A DNA stretch of 64,000 bases. Origin: Burkholderia anthina (lineage in GTDB: Bacteria; Pseudomonadota; Gammaproteobacteria; Burkholderiales; Burkholderiaceae). The DNA is taken from contig NZ_CABVLY010000004.1 in the NCBI RefSeq assembly GCF_902498995.1, forward strand, positions 186,001 to 250,000, given 5' to 3'. Shown in pieces: positions 44,032 through 53,411 of this stretch; positions within the stretch are counted from its first letter, which is position 1, and the number at the start of each line of letters is the position of its first letter. The notes under the pieces were generated by a model, which worked only from the letters and a program-made list of their open reading frames with translations, did no database searches and had not been told where the DNA came from. Position numbers and translations under genes: made by a program.

Positions 44032-44457
44032 ATGAAAGCCATTTACATGGAACTGGCCCGGGTGGGGATACGGCCGACGGTCAGTCGATTCAGCGTATTG
44101 AAGTTGTTTCGCGAGCATCCCGCGACGCATTTCACCGTCGAGCAGATCTACCGGATGTTGTCCGGCGGCCCGGAGCCATTCAGCCTTGCAAGCACCTACC
44201 GGACCCTGGCCACGTTTATCGACAGCGGGCTCATTACCAGTGCGTCGCTGGGTGATTCGCGCGTCGTGTACGAACTGAACCACGGCAAGCGTCACCACCA
44301 TCTCGTTTGCCGCCGATGCGCGGCAATTTGCGACCTCGTCGAAGACGAACTGGACCGGCAATTCGAACGCGTCGCGTCCGGGCATCGCTTCAAGTATCAG
44401 ACCGCATCGCTGGTAATCACCGGGGTATGTTCCGACTGCCAGGCGAAGGGCGGCTGA
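44032..44457 (+). CDS. Fur-family metal-responsive transcriptional regulator
   Basis: The 141-residue protein has the winged-helix half (FTVEQIYRML, LASTYRTLATFIDSGLI) and the metal-binding dimerization half with KRHHHLVCRRC and a C-terminal CSDC. Two CxxC pairs suggest a structural zinc site. It is shorter at the N-terminus than classical Fur and is placed between bfr and an ECF sigma operon, so it is probably an accessory Fur or Fur2 that senses iron or another metal. The name Fur itself is not justified, since the housekeeping gene is normally elsewhere. Confidence 0.9.
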   Translation: MKAIYMELARVGIRPTVSRFSVLKLFREHPATHFTVEQIYRMLSGGPEPFSLASTYRTLATFIDSGLITSASLGDSRVVYELNHGKRHHHLVCRRCAAICDLVEDELDRQFERVASGHRFKYQTASLVITGVCSDCQAKGG

Positions 44458-44623
44458 TTCGACCGGTCGGCCAGAGCATCGCCCGGTGTGACGTCGCCAC
44501 ACCGGGCCAAACGCGCGAACGCTCACCAAAATGTCTGACGAATCAACGCGCGCGACGTCCATTACAAGATACGGCCCTTAATTGCAAAACATTGCGTAAA
44601 CGTATTGAATTGGTTTATAAATC

Positions 44624-44642
44624 GGAATGATTCTTATTCATT
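44624..44642. promoter_or_regulatory. Fur box-like site upstream of ECF sigma factor
   Basis: GAATGATTCTTATTCATT lies 38 bp upstream of the sigma factor start, with AATGA/TCATT arms. Iron repression of FecI-type sigma genes through such sites is common. Confidence 0.6.
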
Positions 44643-44680
44643 TTCTCGTCTCGCGCTTCTAAAGCCGAAAGGGTCGTTCC

Positions 44681-45208
44681 ATGTCCGCCGCTCCATTCGC
44701 CGTGCACCAGGATGTGCAGGCTCTCTACCGCGACCACCACGGCTGGTTGCAGGGATGGCTGCGCAGGCGGCTGGGTAACGCGTTCGATGCGGCCGATCTT
44801 GCCCAGGACGCGTTTCTTCGCCTGATCCTGAAGCCGGCGCCCAAGGGTTTCGACAACGATGCCGAGGCACGGGCGTATCTGCGGACGATGGCGCAGGGCA
44901 TGTGCATCGACCTGTTCCGTCGCCGCCAGGTCGAGCAGGCCTGGCTCGACGCGCTTGCCGCGCTGCCGGCGCCTTGCGAGCCGTCGCCCGAATCCCGCGC
45001 GATCGTGATCGAGACGCTGATGGAAATCGGCGCGCTCATCAGCCGCCTGCCGGACAAGGCGAGGGACGCGTTCGTCATGGCGCAGATTCATGGCCTGTCG
45101 ACCCGCGAGATCGCGGCCGAACTGGGCGTGTCCGACCGCATGGTGCAGAAGTATCTCGCGCAGGCGATGCTGCAGCTGGCGCTGATCGACGCCGGCCTCA
45201 AGCACTGA
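44681..45208 (+). CDS. FecI-like ECF sigma factor
   Basis: The 175-residue iron-starvation sigma factor has region 2 at about 15-80 (LYRDHHGWLQGWLRRRLG, DLAQDAFLRLI) and region 4 at about 120-170 (LSTREIAAELGVSDRMVQKY). It is followed after 3 bp by a FecR gene and then a TonB receptor with an STN domain, the standard cell-surface signalling arrangement. It should direct transcription of the receptor at 46593 when the matching ferric siderophore is bound. Confidence 0.95.
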   Translation: MSAAPFAVHQDVQALYRDHHGWLQGWLRRRLGNAFDAADLAQDAFLRLILKPAPKGFDNDAEARAYLRTMAQGMCIDLFRRRQVEQAWLDALAALPAPCEPSPESRAIVIETLMEIGALISRLPDKARDAFVMAQIHGLSTREIAAELGVSDRMVQKYLAQAMLQLALIDAGLKH

Positions 45209-45211
45209 CCG

Positions 45212-46225
45212 ATGGCCGCCTCGCCGTCTTCATCCACCGCCGAATCCGGCGTCCAGACCGATTTCGAAAGCCTCGAACAGGCCGCCAACTGGTATGCGCT
45301 GCTGCATGCCGACGGCGGCGGCAGCGAGCACCGCGCCGCCTGGGCGCAGTGGCTGGCGGAGCGCCCGGAACATCGATGCGCGTGGGCACACGTCGAAGCG
45401 GTCAGCCGCCGGTTCGAGCCGCTGAGGGGGGAAAGCCGGGGCGAGCGCAATGCCGCCGCGGCAGCCGTGCACGTGTCCGCCACCCGTTCCGCGAGCCGGC
45501 GCCACGTGCTGGGCAGTCTCGCGGCGCTCGCCGGAACCGGCCTGGCCGGCTGGCTGGCATGGCGCTTCACGCCGCTGCAGGATCGCATCGTTGCATGGCG
45601 ATCGGACTACCGCACCGGTGTCGGCGAGCGGCGCGACGTACAGCTTGCCGACGGCACGCGTGTCTGGCTGAACACGGACAGTGCATTCGATGTGCGCTAT
45701 GACGGCACGCGACGCCTCCTGACGCTGACGATGGGCGAAATCCTCATCGATACGGCCAGGGACAGCCAGGGGCGGCCGTTCTTCGTCGATACGCCGAATG
45801 GCCGGATGCAGGCGCTCGGCACCCGATTCACCGTACGGCAATCCGGCACGCACACGCTGCTGGCCGTGTTCGACGGCCGCGTCGAAATTCGCAACCGGGC
45901 CGGGCACGTCGAAATCGTGCCGGCCGGTCAGCAGCGGCAGTTCACGGCGGACGCGATCGATGCGCCGGAGCGGGCCGATCCCGCGCGCGAAGCATGGTCG
46001 CGCGGCGTGATCCTCGCCGACGACGTCGCGCTCGGCGCGCTGATCGCCGAGCTGGATCGTTATCAGCATGGGCATATCGGCGTCGATCCCGCGGTGGCCG
46101 GCATTCGCGTGGTCGGCCGTTTTCCGGCCGACGATCCCGACCGGATGCTCGCGATGCTCGAGCGCGATTTGCCGATCCGCGTGCGCCGCACGTTGCCGTG
46201 GTGGGTGTCGATCGAAGCGCGCTGA
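45212..46225 (+). CDS. FecR-like anti-sigma/sigma regulator
   Basis: The 337-residue inner-membrane protein has a cytoplasmic DUF4880 region (about 8-70, WAQWLAERPEHRCAWAHVE). A single membrane helix lies near 97-117, then comes a FecR domain with VQLADGTRVWLNTDS and GEILIDTARD, and a C-terminal STN-like segment (IRVVGRFPADDPDRML). It relays the signal from the receptor's STN domain to the FecI-like sigma factor. It starts 3 bp after the sigma gene. Confidence 0.95.
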   Translation: MAASPSSSTAESGVQTDFESLEQAANWYALLHADGGGSEHRAAWAQWLAERPEHRCAWAHVEAVSRRFEPLRGESRGERNAAAAAVHVSATRSASRRHVLGSLAALAGTGLAGWLAWRFTPLQDRIVAWRSDYRTGVGERRDVQLADGTRVWLNTDSAFDVRYDGTRRLLTLTMGEILIDTARDSQGRPFFVDTPNGRMQALGTRFTVRQSGTHTLLAVFDGRVEIRNRAGHVEIVPAGQQRQFTADAIDAPERADPAREAWSRGVILADDVALGALIAELDRYQHGHIGVDPAVAGIRVVGRFPADDPDRMLAMLERDLPIRVRRTLPWWVSIEAR

Positions 46226-46592
46226 CCGGTGCGATGCCGGCGGCAAGGTGACGGCTCCGACGCGCGCTTCGCGTCGTCGCAAAAAAATTTCAGATTCTGG
46301 TTCGCATTTCCGGGCGTCATCCGATTAACAGATGAAAGAGGACCATTCGGAGATCAATCAGTGCTCTGAATGCCGACCCGGCGCCACGAGGCCGAGCATC
46401 CGCTCCGGTCTGGCGCTGCCTGCTTCCGGACGAATCCGGGCGCAACCAGGCAGCGTCGGGATGGCGACAGTCGCAGCCAGCATGGCGCCGCCCGAACGAC
46501 CGGGCGCGGCCGCTATCAAGCCAAGGTATCCGGCTCTGTTAGACGCGCGATGGACCTCTCCTTGTTCACTTCATTCTCAAGGAATGCCGTCC
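46226..46592. other. Intergenic region between fecR-like and TonB receptor genes
   Basis: This 367-bp stretch has no supported gene. It contains a GC hairpin (CGACGCG/CGCGTCG, about 46258-46276) followed by an A-run, not a T-run, so it is not a standard terminator for the plus strand. The receptor's sigma-dependent promoter should lie here, but I could not place its -35/-10 elements with confidence. Confidence 0.5.
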
Positions 46593-49094
46593 ATGCATCG
46601 CCCGTCGTTCTCGTCGCATCCCGATTTCTCGTCGTCCGTGCGCGGCGGCGCACGAATGCCGCGCGCGCCGCGCACCGCGCATCGCCCTGCCGCGCAGGCC
46701 GTCCGGTGTGCCGTTCTGGGCATCGCGCTCGCCGGCAGCGGCGCATGGCAAGCGGCCGCCGCGCAGTCGGCGGCCGGTGCGGCGGCGCAAGCCGCCACCC
46801 GGCGTTACGACATCCCGGCAGGCCCGCTGTCGGCGTCGCTGAACCGTCTCGCCGATCAGGCCGACGTCCTGCTCAGCGCGCCGGGCGACCTGACGGCCGG
46901 GAAGACCAGCGCGGGCGTTCACGGCACTTATTCGGTACAGGGGGCGTTCCAGGCGCTGCTCGACGGTACGGGCCTGGCGCTTGTGCAGCAGTCCGACGGC
47001 AGCTTTTCGCTGCGTCCGGCCGCCGCCGCAGCCGGTGTCGAAGCCGGCGTGCTGCCGGCCGTGAAGGTGCTCGGCAAACGGGTCGCGGACGCGATTCCGG
47101 ACGCCTATGCGGGTGGTCAGGTGGCGGAGGGCGCGAAGGCCGGCATGCTCGGCAATCGCGACTACATGGACACGCCGTTCAGCATCTCGAGCTACACCGA
47201 GAAGCTGATCCGCGACCAGCAGTCGACCAGCGTCGCGGACTTGCTGACCACCACCGACCCGTCCGTGCGCGCGGCGATCGACGGCACCAACCGTTACGAC
47301 GCGATCACGATTCGCGGGTTGCGCGTCGAGAACGGCGAAATCGCGCTCAACGGCCTCTACGGCCTCGTGCCGGCCTACCGGGTCGGCGCCGATCCGGTCG
47401 AGCGCGTCGAGATCCTCAAGGGGCCCGGCGCGTTGCTCAACGGGATGATGCCGCAGGGCAGCGTCGGCGGCAGCGTGAACGTCGTGACGAAGCGCGCCGA
47501 TGACACGCCGCTCAACCGGTTGACCGCCGAATATGCGTCGAGCTCGGTGTTTGGCGGCCATGCGGACATCGGCCGACGCTTTGGCCAGAACCGCGAGTTC
47601 GGCGTGCGCGTCAATGCGGCCCATCGCGAAGGCGATACCCCGATCGACGAACAGTCGCGCCGCAATACGTCGCTGTCGGTCGGGCTCGATTACCGCGGCA
47701 GCCGTCTGCGCGTGTCCGGCGACGTGATCTATCAGGAAGACTTCATGCGCGCGCCGGTGCGCGGCTATACGCCGATCGCCGGCATCGCGATGCCCGAGGC
47801 GCCCGAGGCGCGGACCAATCTCGCGCAGACGTTTTCCTATTCGAATTCCCACAGCCTGACGGCGCTCGGGCGCGCCGAGTACGACCTGTCGTCGAACGTC
47901 ACGCTGTTCGGCGCGCTCGGCATGAACCGTTTCGGCTACGACAAGCTGGAAGACCCGGGCGCGACGATCACCGGTACGCAGGGTGACGCGACGTCCACGT
48001 CGAGATACCAGTCGGGCGCGTCGCATGCGCTATCGGCCGAAGCCGGTGTACGCGCGCGTTTCAGGACGGGGCCGATCGACCACCAGTTCGTCGTGAGCGG
48101 CGACTACCTGCAGCAGACGACGTGGTTTGGGCAGACCGCCTACGGCAGCTATGCGACGAACATCTACATGCCGACGCGTCTCGCCGGGCCGGGCGCGCCG
48201 GTCTCCGTGTCGCCGGAGGCGAAGGACAGCGCGCAGATCCTGCGCAGCATCGGCGTGGCCGACACGCTGTCCGCGGCCGGCGGGCTCGTGCAGCTCACGC
48301 TCGGCGTGCGTCGCCAGCAGGTGAGCAGCCGCAACTTCGATACTTCCGGCGCGGAAACCTCGCACTACGACCAGGGCGCGACGACGCCGTCCGTCGCGCT
48401 CGTCGTCCGGCCGCTCGACGCGTTGTCGTTCTACGCGAACTATATCGAAGCGCTGACGCCCGGTTCGGCACCGCCGCCCGACGCGGCGAACCCGAACCAG
48501 GTGTTCGCGCCGTTCAAGTCGAAGCAGTATGAAATCGGCACCAAGCTCGATCTCGGCCGGTTCGGCGCGACGCTCGGACTGTTCCAGATCGACGTGCCGA
48601 GCGGGATCGTCGACCCGGTCAGCAAGCTGTACAGCCTCAACGGGCTGCAGCGCAATCGCGGCCTCGAGCTGTCCGGCTTCGGCGAAGTGACGCGCGGCGT
48701 GCGTCTGCTCGGCGGCGTCACGTGGCTCGATGCGCGGTTGCGCCGCACGCAGGGCGGCGCGTACGACGGCAATCACGCGCTCGGCGCGCCGTCGCTGCAG
48801 GCCACCGTCGGCGCGGAATGGGATACGCCGTTCGTGCCGGGCGTCACGCTGACGAGCCGGATGATCTACACGGACGAAGCCTACGTGAGCCAGGACAACA
48901 CGCAGCATGTGCCGAGCTGGACGCGCTTCGATCTGGGCGGACGCTACACGACGAAAGTGGCCGGCCGCGATGTGACGCTGCGCGCGAACGTGACGAACCT
49001 GTTCAATCGCAACTACTGGCAGGCGAACCCGACCGGGTATCTGTTCACGGGCGCGCCGCGCACGTTCTGGCTGTCGCTGTCGACCGACCTGTGA
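46593..49094 (+). CDS. TonB-dependent siderophore receptor with STN signalling domain (FpvA/FoxA-like)
   Basis: The 833-residue receptor has a long leader (about 1-58) and an STN domain at about 70-130 (YDIPAGPLSASLNRLADQAD). The plug domain has TIRGLRVENGEIALNG and EILKGPGALLNGM, and the C-terminal barrel ends in FWLSLSTDL. The STN domain pairs it with the FecI/FecR-like genes just upstream. I chose ATG 46593 because AAGGA is 9 bases upstream; an in-frame ATG at 46584 is too close to that site. The ligand is probably a hydroxamate or other foreign siderophore, not readable from sequence. Confidence 0.95.
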   Translation: MHRPSFSSHPDFSSSVRGGARMPRAPRTAHRPAAQAVRCAVLGIALAGSGAWQAAAAQSAAGAAAQAATRRYDIPAGPLSASLNRLADQADVLLSAPGDLTAGKTSAGVHGTYSVQGAFQALLDGTGLALVQQSDGSFSLRPAAAAAGVEAGVLPAVKVLGKRVADAIPDAYAGGQVAEGAKAGMLGNRDYMDTPFSISSYTEKLIRDQQSTSVADLLTTTDPSVRAAIDGTNRYDAITIRGLRVENGEIALNGLYGLVPAYRVGADPVERVEILKGPGALLNGMMPQGSVGGSVNVVTKRADDTPLNRLTAEYASSSVFGGHADIGRRFGQNREFGVRVNAAHREGDTPIDEQSRRNTSLSVGLDYRGSRLRVSGDVIYQEDFMRAPVRGYTPIAGIAMPEAPEARTNLAQTFSYSNSHSLTALGRAEYDLSSNVTLFGALGMNRFGYDKLEDPGATITGTQGDATSTSRYQSGASHALSAEAGVRARFRTGPIDHQFVVSGDYLQQTTWFGQTAYGSYATNIYMPTRLAGPGAPVSVSPEAKDSAQILRSIGVADTLSAAGGLVQLTLGVRRQQVSSRNFDTSGAETSHYDQGATTPSVALVVRPLDALSFYANYIEALTPGSAPPPDAANPNQVFAPFKSKQYEIGTKLDLGRFGATLGLFQIDVPSGIVDPVSKLYSLNGLQRNRGLELSGFGEVTRGVRLLGGVTWLDARLRRTQGGAYDGNHALGAPSLQATVGAEWDTPFVPGVTLTSRMIYTDEAYVSQDNTQHVPSWTRFDLGGRYTTKVAGRDVTLRANVTNLFNRNYWQANPTGYLFTGAPRTFWLSLSTDL

Positions 49095-49170
49095 TGGGCG
49101 GCGGCAAGCCGGGGGCGCGTGGGCGGCGGCGCCGAAAAGCCCGGATTGAAGATCGCGTCGTCGCAGTCGT

Positions 49171-50115
49171 TCATGGCGCCGGCGGATCGGGCTGGTCGGC
49201 GCACGTGCCGCCCAATCGCGCCTGCGCGTCGTCCAGCGCACCGAGAAACGCATCGAGCGCCGCGCCCGGCTCGATGCCCTGGCGCGTCACGCAGTGGAAC
49301 GACGAGAAATAGGCGAGCTGCGCGGGGCGAATCGCGCGCAGGCGGCCTTCGGCGACCCAGGCCGCCGCGTAGTGGGTCGGCAGGTAGCCGATGAACATCC
49401 CGCTGAACACGAGGGTCGCGATCGCCTCCATGCTGTACGCGCTCGTGCCGTGGCCGAACACGAGGCCGTGCGGCCGCCGGCTCTCCGCCATGTAGCCGCG
49501 TCCGACATAGTCGGCCGCGCAGATTTCGTCGAGCTCGGGTTCGCGGCCGCGGCGCTCGAAAAACCGGTGCTCGCGGGCGCAATAGAGATTCTGCTCCTCG
49601 CGAAACAGGAACCGGTATCGCAGCCCCGACAGCCGATGATGAAACGCGCCGACAGCCAGTTGAAGCCGCGCATCGAGCACCGCGTGTTCGAGTTCGTCCG
49701 GGCGCTGCGTATGCAGGTTCACGCGCGCCGTGGGCGCACGCTCGCGAAACAGCCGGATCGCGAGCGGCAGCGGCGCGCACGGCTGGCCGATCACGCCGTC
49801 GACGCAGCCGAGCTCGAGCGTTTCCCGGTGGCGGCCGCCGAGGCCGCTCACTTGTTCGCGGAACCGCTCGATATCGCTGAACAGCCCCTGGGCGGCTTCG
49901 TACAGTTCCTGCCCCTCGTCGGTCAGCTGGAAGCCGCTGCTGCCGCGCCGGCACAGCGAATAGCCGAGCCGCAGTTCGAGGTCGCGCACCAGCACGCTCA
50001 ACCGGGACAGGCTCGTGTTCAGGCGAACCTGGGCGGCCGTGAAGCCGCCCGCCTCGACGATCGCGCAGAAGGTGCGCACCAGGCGCAAATCGATATCGGA
50101 AAGATTGCCGAGCAT
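49171..50115 (-). CDS. LysR-type transcriptional regulator
   Basis: The 314-residue regulator has an N-terminal winged HTH (LRLVRTFCAIVEAGGFTAAQ) and an effector domain of normal length. It follows the ureohydrolase gene on the same strand with a 75-bp gap, so it may regulate the symporter/ureohydrolase pair. The RBS before ATG 50115 is weak. The effector is unknown. Confidence 0.92.
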   Translation of the reverse strand: MLGNLSDIDLRLVRTFCAIVEAGGFTAAQVRLNTSLSRLSVLVRDLELRLGYSLCRRGSSGFQLTDEGQELYEAAQGLFSDIERFREQVSGLGGRHRETLELGCVDGVIGQPCAPLPLAIRLFRERAPTARVNLHTQRPDELEHAVLDARLQLAVGAFHHRLSGLRYRFLFREEQNLYCAREHRFFERRGREPELDEICAADYVGRGYMAESRRPHGLVFGHGTSAYSMEAIATLVFSGMFIGYLPTHYAAAWVAEGRLRAIRPAQLAYFSSFHCVTRQGIEPGAALDAFLGALDDAQARLGGTCADQPDPPAP

Positions 50116-50190
50116 GGGGTGTCTCGCAGCAGTGGGCCGAATGGCGTTTATAACGCGACCGTTGCCGCCGTGCGATCCCCCATGTCCGTT

Positions 50191-51147
50191 TCAGCGCCGC
50201 GCGGCAACCGCGTCGGCCAGGATGCACAGCAGCTCGAACATCATCGTCGCGCCGACCAGTGCCGTGGCGCCTCCCGCGTCGAACGGCGGCGACACCTCCA
50301 CCACGTCCGCGCCGACGAGATTCAGCCCCTGCAAGCCGCGCACCAGATGCTGCGCGTCGAGCGTCGTCATCCCGCCGATTTCCGGCGTGCCCGTGCCTGG
50401 CGCAAAGGCCGGATCGAGCACGTCGACGTCGAAACTCACGTAGGTCGGCCCGCTGCCCGCCACGCGGCGGGCCTCGGCCAGCGTGGCCGCCACGCCCAGC
50501 TCGACGAACTCCTCCATCGCGATCACCCGGATGCCGCATTCCTTCGCGAATGCTTCGTCGTCGGCCGAATAGACCGAACCGCGGATACCGATCTGGACCG
50601 TCCGCTTCGGGTCCAGCAGGCCGGCCTCGATCGCGCGGCGGAACGGCGTGCCGTGCGTGTACGGGTTGTCGCCGAAATAGCGGTCGTTGGTGTCCGAGTG
50701 GGCATCGAAATGAATCATGCCGATCGGCCGTTCGGCGGCCAGCGCGCGAAAGATCGGCAGCGTCACCAGATGATCGCCGCCAACCGACAGCGGCACCGCG
50801 CCGGCCGCATGAATGCGCCGGTAGAAGCGCTCGATCCGCTCGAGCGAATCCATCAGGTCGATCGGATTGGTCGGCGCATCGCCGAGATCGCCGACGCGCA
50901 CGAGGTCGTACGGCGCAATGCGGCTGACGTGATGCACGCGGCGCATCAGGCTCGACTGGTTGCGCACTTCGCGCGGGCCGTGGCGAGCCCCCGCGCGGTT
51001 GGTCGTGCCGCCGTCCCACGGCACGCCGACGAGTGCGATCTGCACGTGAGCCGGGTCGTCGAAAACCGGCAGGCGCATGAACGTCGGGATGCCGGCGAAG
51101 CGCGGAATCTCGGCTGCGTCGAGCGGTTGCGGGAAGTCGTTGGGCAT
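50191..51147 (-). CDS. Ureohydrolase (agmatinase/guanidinobutyrase-like)
   Basis: The 318-residue Mn-dependent hydrolase releases urea from a guanidino compound. Metal ligands are all visible: His126 in GGDH, Asp148, His150 and Asp152 in FDAHSD, and Asp240 and Asp242 in SFDVDVLDP. AGGAGG lies 7 bases before ATG 51147. The closest functional candidates are agmatinase, guanidinobutyrase and guanidinopropionase; length and motifs do not separate them. The co-directional sodium symporter 52 bp upstream may import the substrate. Confidence 0.93.
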   Translation of the reverse strand: MPNDFPQPLDAAEIPRFAGIPTFMRLPVFDDPAHVQIALVGVPWDGGTTNRAGARHGPREVRNQSSLMRRVHHVSRIAPYDLVRVGDLGDAPTNPIDLMDSLERIERFYRRIHAAGAVPLSVGGDHLVTLPIFRALAAERPIGMIHFDAHSDTNDRYFGDNPYTHGTPFRRAIEAGLLDPKRTVQIGIRGSVYSADDEAFAKECGIRVIAMEEFVELGVAATLAEARRVAGSGPTYVSFDVDVLDPAFAPGTGTPEIGGMTTLDAQHLVRGLQGLNLVGADVVEVSPPFDAGGATALVGATMMFELLCILADAVAARR

Positions 51148-51199
51148 GGGTGGGCCTCCTGTTGGTCGGAACGGTTGGTCGGTGGGGCAGCAGGGTGGG

Positions 51200-52585
51200 T
51201 CAATCCGATTGCGGTTCGAGCGCGGCCGCGGGACGTCCGGCCAGGCTCACCACGACGAAGGTGGCGAGGCTGGCCGCCAGCCCGTAGACGATCGGTGTCG
51301 TCGCGAGTACGCCGTCGAGCGCCATGAACAGCACCACCACCGCGCAGCCGGCCACGATGCTCGCGATAGCGCCGCGCGCGGTTGCGCGACGCCAGAGCAG
51401 GGCGCCGACGATCGGCACCAGCAGGCCGCCGACGAGCAGGTTGTACGCAATGCTCAGTGCGGCGATCACGTCGTTGACGACGCACGCGAGCGCCAGCATC
51501 GCGATGCCCATCAGCAGCGTGAAGACACGGCTTTCGCGCAGGCTGCCGGGGCCGCCCGCGCGCAGGAAGCGCGCATACACGTCTTCCTGGAGGACGGTCG
51601 CGGCCGCCAGCAGGCAACCCGACGCGGTCGACATGATGGCCGACAGCGCGGCGGCCACGACCAGGCCGCGCAGCCCCGATGCGAGCACCTGCCGGGTGAC
51701 TTCCGCGTACGCGTTCTCGGGCACCGCGAGATCGGGAATGAGCACGCGCGCGGCCGCGCCGATCAGCGCGCAGGCCACGCCGTAGAGCATGCAGTAGACG
51801 CCCGCGCCAAGGCCGGCGTAGCGCACCACGGTCTCGCTGCGCGCGGTGAAGACGCGTTGCCAGATGTCCTGGCCGATCAGCGCGCCGAAGAAATACAGCA
51901 GGAAGTACGTGACGATCGTTTCCGCGCCGATGTGCCCGAGATCGAAGAAGCCCGCCGGCAGCACGGCCTGCATCCGCGCGAGCCCGCCCGCGTCGTGGAT
52001 CGACAGCGGCAACAGCACGAAGAAGATGCCCACCGTCTTGATCACGAACTGGATGACGTCCGTGAGCGTCAGCGACCACATCCCGCCGATCACCGAATAG
52101 ACGATCACGATGCCGCCGCCGCACAGGATGGCCGGCACGCGCGGAATCCCGAACACCACCTCGGTGACGGAGCCGATCGCGATGGTCGCGGTCACGGCCA
52201 CCATCAGGTCGTACGCGACCATCACGATGCCGCCGATCAGCCGCGACGACGCCTGGTAGCGCTGCTCCAGCACCTGCGTGACGGTATAGACCTTGAGCCG
52301 CGCGATCTGCCGCGAAAACACGACGCTGAGGACGATGATCCCCAGGCCGAGCATGAACACGAGCCACAGCCCGGACAACCCGTACTGATAGCCGAGTTTG
52401 ACCGTGCCGATCGTCGATGCGCCGCCGAGCACCACGGCGGCCATCGTGCCGAGATACAGTCCGGGCCCGAGACGCCGGCCGGCGACGAGAAAATCGTTCC
52501 GGTTGCGCGCCTTGCGCATCCCGTACCAGCCGAGCGCGAGCATCGTCAGCGCATAGGCCAGCATGACCAGATAGTCGAGCAGCAT
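51200..52585 (-). CDS. Sodium:solute symporter (SSS family)
   Basis: The 461-residue transporter has about thirteen membrane helices and the SSS pattern: GRRLGPGLYLGTMAAVVLGG near the N-terminus and GYQYGLSGLWLV after it, then LSAIMSTASGCLLAAATVLQ in the later sodium-binding helix. I chose ATG 52585 because GGAG lies about 11 bases upstream; a longer form from 52600 lacks an RBS. It probably imports the guanidino substrate of the downstream ureohydrolase, by context only. Confidence 0.9.
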   Translation of the reverse strand: MLLDYLVMLAYALTMLALGWYGMRKARNRNDFLVAGRRLGPGLYLGTMAAVVLGGASTIGTVKLGYQYGLSGLWLVFMLGLGIIVLSVVFSRQIARLKVYTVTQVLEQRYQASSRLIGGIVMVAYDLMVAVTATIAIGSVTEVVFGIPRVPAILCGGGIVIVYSVIGGMWSLTLTDVIQFVIKTVGIFFVLLPLSIHDAGGLARMQAVLPAGFFDLGHIGAETIVTYFLLYFFGALIGQDIWQRVFTARSETVVRYAGLGAGVYCMLYGVACALIGAAARVLIPDLAVPENAYAEVTRQVLASGLRGLVVAAALSAIMSTASGCLLAAATVLQEDVYARFLRAGGPGSLRESRVFTLLMGIAMLALACVVNDVIAALSIAYNLLVGGLLVPIVGALLWRRATARGAIASIVAGCAVVVLFMALDGVLATTPIVYGLAASLATFVVVSLAGRPAAALEPQSD

Positions 52586-53096
52586 GATGGGTGTCTCCAT
52601 GTATTTGTCGTCGTTCCGACGGTCACGCAGGACCGCGTTCGCGGAGTCTGGGGCGTCGGGCGTGGACATGGAATCCCCGATTCGACAACTCAATTTGCGG
52701 GTACGAGAAAGTGGGATGCGATGCCGCGGCGATGCTGGCCGGGATGGGGCGCGGGGTGGGGGTGGCGCCGTGGAGTCACGGCTGTGCCGGGGGATGTGGC
52801 CCGATTTGCAGGGGGGAGATCCGGCGTCGAAGGGTCTTGAATCGGTTCAGTTCGCGCGTCGTCGCGATCCGGGGCGGCGCACAGGAACCGCCGCTTCGAT
52901 AGCGGAAAATGGCGCGCTGCGTGCGGCCGTCACTTGATCGCTCCCGACGCCAGTGCGGGAGGAGGGTGAAGCGTTTGCCTTCGACTTGATTGTGATGGGG
53001 CGCACAGGCATGGGTATCCGAAAGCCTGCGCTGGGTATTCGGACCCGGCTCCGGAACAGGTGCAATTCACCTGTCGGCCTCCGTTCCCACCACCTT
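52586..53096. other. Intergenic region with no recognisable gene
   Basis: These 511 bp upstream of the symporter gene contain no coding pattern that I can support. A 7-bp hairpin lies near the right end. Confidence 0.5.
53056..53074. terminator. Hairpin ACAGGTG-CAATT-CACCTGT downstream of small hypothetical gene
   Basis: A perfect 7-bp stem with a 5-nt loop lies 23-41 bp after the stop codon of the minus-strand gene at 53097. It has no T-run, so its role as a terminator is tentative. Confidence 0.35.
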
Positions 53097-53411
53097 TTAC
53101 GCGTCTTTCAGCCAGGGCATTTCCACGGGTGACACGACCAGTTGCCGGAATTCGCGTTTCAGATCGAAGATGAATCCGACCAGGATCATGGAGTCGGCGT
53201 AAGGGATCGGAAAGACATGCGGATTTTCCGGCGTACGCAGGGGGCGCTCGGGTGTTTCCGCCGTCGCCGCGGCATTCTCGCGAACGCTTTCCAGTTCGTC
53301 GGCCATGGCCGGGCCGCTGAGTTTCAGCACGCGGCTACGCAGCTCGCTCAGGGGCTCGATGCGCGCAGCGTCTTCGTGGTATTCGGGCACTTCGTAAACG
53401 AACCAGGACAT
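53097..53411 (-). CDS. Small conserved-looking hypothetical protein (104 aa)
   Basis: This acidic, soluble 104-residue protein has no signal peptide or membrane helix. It begins MSWFVYEVPEYHEDAARIEP and has a central charged helix with ELESVRENAAAT. The C-terminal part (ADSMILVGFIFDLKREFRQ) looks like a small beta-alpha unit. GGAG precedes ATG 53411 at good spacing, and the base pattern is coding-like. I do not recognise the family. It stands alone between two gene-free stretches. Confidence 0.7.
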   Translation of the reverse strand: MSWFVYEVPEYHEDAARIEPLSELRSRVLKLSGPAMADELESVRENAAATAETPERPLRTPENPHVFPIPYADSMILVGFIFDLKREFRQLVVSPVEMPWLKDA

